This document shows, one piece after another, positions 61,675 to 64,000 of a stretch of DNA of 64,000 bases. This DNA comes from Klugiella xanthotipulae (GTDB lineage: Bacteria > Actinomycetota > Actinomycetes > Actinomycetales > Microbacteriaceae), in assembly GCF_006716695.1 (NCBI RefSeq), contig NZ_VFPN01000001.1, forward strand, positions 930,001 through 994,000, written 5' to 3'. Position numbers and translations under genes: made by a program. The notes under the pieces were generated by a model. That model did no database searches. It worked only from the letters and a program-made list of their open reading frames with translations, and was not told the origin of the DNA. Position 1 is the stretch's first letter. Every line of letters begins with the position of its first letter.

Positions 61675-62316
61675 TCAGCCACGCACGTCGGGAGTCTCTG
61701 GATCAATTTTAGGAACGTGGGTTTCAACGAGTTGGCGGTGGGCCAAGCGACGGATTGCAAGGATAACCGGTTCGTAAAGTGCTGTGCCGAGCACAGCGTA
61801 TGTAACAGCTTCCTGCGTGTCCATACCTTTCATTGGAACAAGTTCTGCCTCAGCCAAGGGAATCAAAGCGTCGCGATATCGGCTGAGGATATTTTTGTTC
61901 CATTCAAGTCCAGCGTGATCAAGTCCTTCAAGTGCCGCTTCAAGATGGCGCGTAGCCGGAAAGTTCGGGTCGAAAGTGAAGCCAAGACTTTTTATGGCCG
62001 CTTCCGCATGAGGATAGTCTGCACTCTCGTGGGCAACGTCGTATGGGGGCAGGGCTCCGATGGCGCTCCCCATCGCTTCCACGGGGTCACCCTGTGGGGC
62101 ATCAATGATCGAAAGAATCTTGCGGACTTTTGCGATCGGGAGACCCCTCACGTTTATGAGTGCATTAATGAGCTTCACACGGTCAAAATGTTCCGGGCCG
62201 TACTCGGCGCGGGTCGGACTAGTCGAACGCCCTCGTTGCAGCATCCCCTCGCGTAGATAGAACTTTAACGTCGTGATCGGCGCACCACTGGCCGCTGCCA
62301 ATTCTGAGATTCGCAA
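61675..62316 (-). CDS. MerR-family transcriptional regulator
   Basis: 213 residues. The N-terminal MerR HTH (MRISELAAASGAPITTLKFYLREGML...YGPEHFDRVKLINALINVRGLPIAKVRKIL) is followed by a helical effector domain of unknown ligand. The start is TTG at 62316 with AGGAA 5 nt upstream. It is divergent from the DoxX gene with shared operator repeats between them. GC and codon use are lower than average, and IS remnants flank the pair, so it was probably acquired. Confidence 0.85.
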   Translation of the reverse strand: MRISELAAASGAPITTLKFYLREGMLQRGRSTSPTRAEYGPEHFDRVKLINALINVRGLPIAKVRKILSIIDAPQGDPVEAMGSAIGALPPYDVAHESADYPHAEAAIKSLGFTFDPNFPATRHLEAALEGLDHAGLEWNKNILSRYRDALIPLAEAELVPMKGMDTQEAVTYAVLGTALYEPVILAIRRLAHRQLVETHVPKIDPETPDVRG

Positions 62317-62341
62317 ACGAGTTCCTGCCTTTCCCTCTCAC

Positions 62342-62383
62342 TAGATAGTAATACTATCCTCAGTTGGATATAGTCACTATCTA
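62342..62383. promoter_or_regulatory. Operator repeats between merR-like gene and doxX-like gene
   Basis: GATAGT-aat-ACTATC (62344-62358) and an outer inverted pair TAGATAGT (62342-62349)/ACTATCTA (62376-62383) fill the 88-bp divergent spacer. They are likely MerR-type binding sites controlling both genes. Confidence 0.7.
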
Positions 62384-62404
62384 ACACCTAACATTAGGAG
62401 CATC

Positions 62405-62881
62405 ATGGCCCCCCTCGTCATTCTCGTCGCCGTTTTCCTTGGGGCACTATTGGTTACCTCGCTGCGAGGAACCAATAGTCGTTCGAAGATCTTGTTGTCG
62501 CTCCGTGCCAGTATCGCAGCGACGTTCTTCGTCACCGGCACAAGCCACTTCATCGGTATGACCGCTGAGATGATCGAGATGGTTCCGAATTGGTTACCCG
62601 CTCCCGACCTCATCGTCTTCACCACAGGCATTCTCGAAATCCTCGCAGCGATGGCGATGTTCTCCCGCAGAGTCGCCCCGTGGGCAGGACTTGGGCTCAC
62701 AGCACTGCTCATCGCGATGTTCCCAGCAAACATAAACCTTGCGCTCACGGAAGCAGACCTACCTTGGTCGCAAACCCTTGCACCACGGACCGCCATCCAG
62801 GTGATCTTCCTCGCAGCTACGAGTTGCCTCGCAATTGTGGGATTCAAGCGGGCTTCGGCTTCCTCAACCCGCAGGGGATGA
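62405..62881 (+). CDS. DoxX-like integral membrane protein
   Basis: 158 residues, four or five helices. ASIAATFFVTGTSHFIGM and ILEILAAMAMFSRRVAPWAGLGLTALLIAMFPANINLAL fit the DoxX-like family (often found with redox or quinone stress genes). AGGAG lies 6 nt before the ATG. Regulated, by position, by the divergent MerR protein. Confidence 0.8.
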   Translation: MAPLVILVAVFLGALLVTSLRGTNSRSKILLSLRASIAATFFVTGTSHFIGMTAEMIEMVPNWLPAPDLIVFTTGILEILAAMAMFSRRVAPWAGLGLTALLIAMFPANINLALTEADLPWSQTLAPRTAIQVIFLAATSCLAIVGFKRASASSTRRG

Positions 62882-62959
62882 CCTGACCAGCAGTTTGGTT
62901 ACCACTGAACCTGATGAGTATCGGGGTCTGTTGCACCTTCAGGCCAGGTCACGCGGCCT

Positions 62960-62993
62960 GCAGACTCGCATGCTCGGGGAGCGCTTCAGTGGA
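62960..62993 (-). mobile_element. IS3 orfA scrap
   Basis: An 18-bp block, ATGCTCGGGGAGCGCTTC (62970-62987), is identical to part of the intact IS3 orfA (47523-47540). The frame reads TEALPEHASLQAA against TEALPEHTSLNAA in OrfA, then stops. It marks an eroded element on the right side of the merR-doxX pair. Confidence 0.55.
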
Positions 62994-63067
62994 GGGCTGG
63001 CCGTGATGCGGGACCGACGCGGTTGAACAGCCCCTACCCGCTTTCGGGTGACGAGCGCTTTGGCACC

Positions 63068-63517
63068 CTACTCGTCGCTCACCGTCACCTCGTCGATCTC
63101 CAGATCCTCATCCAACTGCACCTGGGGGTACTCGTCGGGGAAGAACTCCGGCGAGTCAAGTGCCACCACCGCCCCGCCCGGAAAAACCGTTATGTCGTGG
63201 ATGCGCAGGTCACGAACCACCTCCGCAATCAGCCGGGCGGAGGGTCGGCGAGCGCCGATGTGCGCCAGGTCGCGCCCCGCCTCACGCAGCAGCTCGGCCC
63301 ACCACCGACCGGTCTGGCCGAGCAGCCCCCGCACGGTGTCCACGAGTTCGTCAACATCCGAGCGACCCTCAAACTCCGGGTCAATTTCGAGCCGCACGGT
63401 GGTGTTGTCCACGCGGGCGGTGAACTCGACCACGCCATCCCTGATATGTGCCTCGCTCAGGCCGGGGAGGCCAACAAGTGCGTCACGAATTTGCTGAAGT
63501 ACGGGCGAAGTGGGCAT
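63068..63517 (-). CDS. Conserved-looking hypothetical protein
   Basis: 149 residues, soluble and acidic, ending LEIDEVTVSDE. An alpha/beta pattern with EFTARVDNTTVRLEIDPEFEGRSDVDELVDTV and a central helix is visible, but I do not recognise a family. Codon use matches the neighbours. It is divergent from the GNAT gene at 63567. Confidence 0.65.
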   Translation of the reverse strand: MPTSPVLQQIRDALVGLPGLSEAHIRDGVVEFTARVDNTTVRLEIDPEFEGRSDVDELVDTVRGLLGQTGRWWAELLREAGRDLAHIGARRPSARLIAEVVRDLRIHDITVFPGGAVVALDSPEFFPDEYPQVQLDEDLEIDEVTVSDE

Positions 63518-63566
63518 GGTTTATTGTGCCATGAGCCCCCGAGCGTAGGCTCGCTACCCTGGAGCA

Positions 63567-64000
63567 ATGAGCTCAAACCCACCCACGTTTCGCCCGCTCA
63601 CGACCGGTGACCACGCCATCCTGCTCTCGGCAACCCTCCTCAACCTCACCTGGAACGGCCCGCGCTTCACCGCGGCGGACATTCTCGCTGACCCCGCCCT
63701 CGCCCACTACACCCGCCTCAACCCGGCCCGGGGCGACTTCGGCCTGGTGGCCACCCGGCGGGGTGCGTGGGTAGGGGCCGTCTGGCTGCTGCTCCTCCCC
63801 GCTCACGACCCCGGGTACGGCTGGGTGGCTGAGGGCGTCCCGGAACTGAGCGTCTGCGTGCGGCCGGGGCACCAGCGGGAGGGCATCGGGCGGGCGCTGA
63901 TGGTCCGGGCACTCGCCTCTGCCCGGAATCGGGGGCTCCCCGCGGTGAGCCTCAGCGTGGAGGCGGGCAACGGCGCACGGGCCCTCTACGAGTCCCTGGG
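63567..64000 (+). CDS. GNAT-family N-acetyltransferase, partial at right edge
   Basis: 144 residues visible, open at the window end. The acetyl-CoA-binding motif A is REGIGRALMVRAL, preceded by ELSVCVRPGH. The following SLSVEAGNGARALYESLG is the usual motif B, so nearly the whole domain is present. GGAG lies just before the ATG. Substrate unknown. Confidence 0.88.
   Translation, partial: MSSNPPTFRPLTTGDHAILLSATLLNLTWNGPRFTAADILADPALAHYTRLNPARGDFGLVATRRGAWVGAVWLLLLPAHDPGYGWVAEGVPELSVCVRPGHQREGIGRALMVRALASARNRGLPAVSLSVEAGNGARALYESL

Noticed and set aside
1-64000. tRNA, rRNA or riboswitch genes
   Set aside because: I looked for the usual conserved cores and found none that I could support; faint hairpins in spacers are better explained as terminators or operators.

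Overview
The window is high-GC DNA with short intergenic gaps, many GTG starts, divergent promoters and many surface proteins ending in an LAxTG-type sorting signal. This points to an actinobacterium, most likely Microbacteriaceae; that placement is inferred from style and gene content, not from a marker gene. No rRNA, tRNA or CRISPR array was seen.

Layout. 1-4.9 kb: the 3' end of a polyketide synthase (KS-ACP-TE, with no acyltransferase between KS and ACP), an overlapping HXXEE membrane protein and a large LuxR-family (LAL) regulator. 5-10.6 kb: a leftward dipeptide/oligopeptide ABC operon (SBP, two permeases, one fused double ATPase). 11-14.6 kb: a secreted M6 metalloprotease with a sorting signal, a small lipoprotein and a thioredoxin-fold lipoprotein. 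14.7-15.4 kb: a methyltransferase.

15.6-29.9 kb is the most distinctive stretch. It holds two paralogous modules, each a giant Ig-repeat, wall-anchored adhesin followed by an ECF sigma factor fused to a zinc-finger anti-sigma segment, one membrane helix and an extracellular domain. A third, decayed adhesin copy lies between them. One adhesin carries four nearly identical 252-bp repeats. I infer that each sigma factor is a membrane-tethered one-component sensor that may control its neighbouring adhesin.

30.7-34.1 kb: an arsenic resistance locus (arsR divergent from acr3, arsC and a flavoprotein) with duplicated operators. 34.2-37 kb: small proteins and an amino-acid permease. 37-39.5 kb: an Ada-AlkA fusion repair protein and a PEP mutase/isocitrate lyase-like enzyme. 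39.6-43.5 kb: the fructose PTS operon (fruR-fruK-fruA) with clear operator repeats. 43.5-44.9 kb: DUF4184 and DedA membrane proteins.

45-48.9 kb is an accessory patch of lower GC with broken genes, an intact IS3-family element (1309 bp, 24-bp inverted repeats) and small exported proteins. 48.9-50.3 kb: another LAxTG surface protein. 50.3-52.7 kb: an NAD salvage operon (pnuC-nadR-nrtR), divergent from heme O synthase across a palindrome. 53.9-56.3 kb: a lipoprotein, an MDR oxidoreductase and its divergent TetR regulator. 56.3-59.1 kb: a beta-helix LATTG surface protein. 59.3-61 kb: an ABC-F ATPase preceded by a short leader peptide and hairpins, suggesting attenuation. 61-63 kb: IS remnants on either side of a divergent MerR-DoxX pair. 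The window ends in a hypothetical gene and a partial GNAT acetyltransferase.
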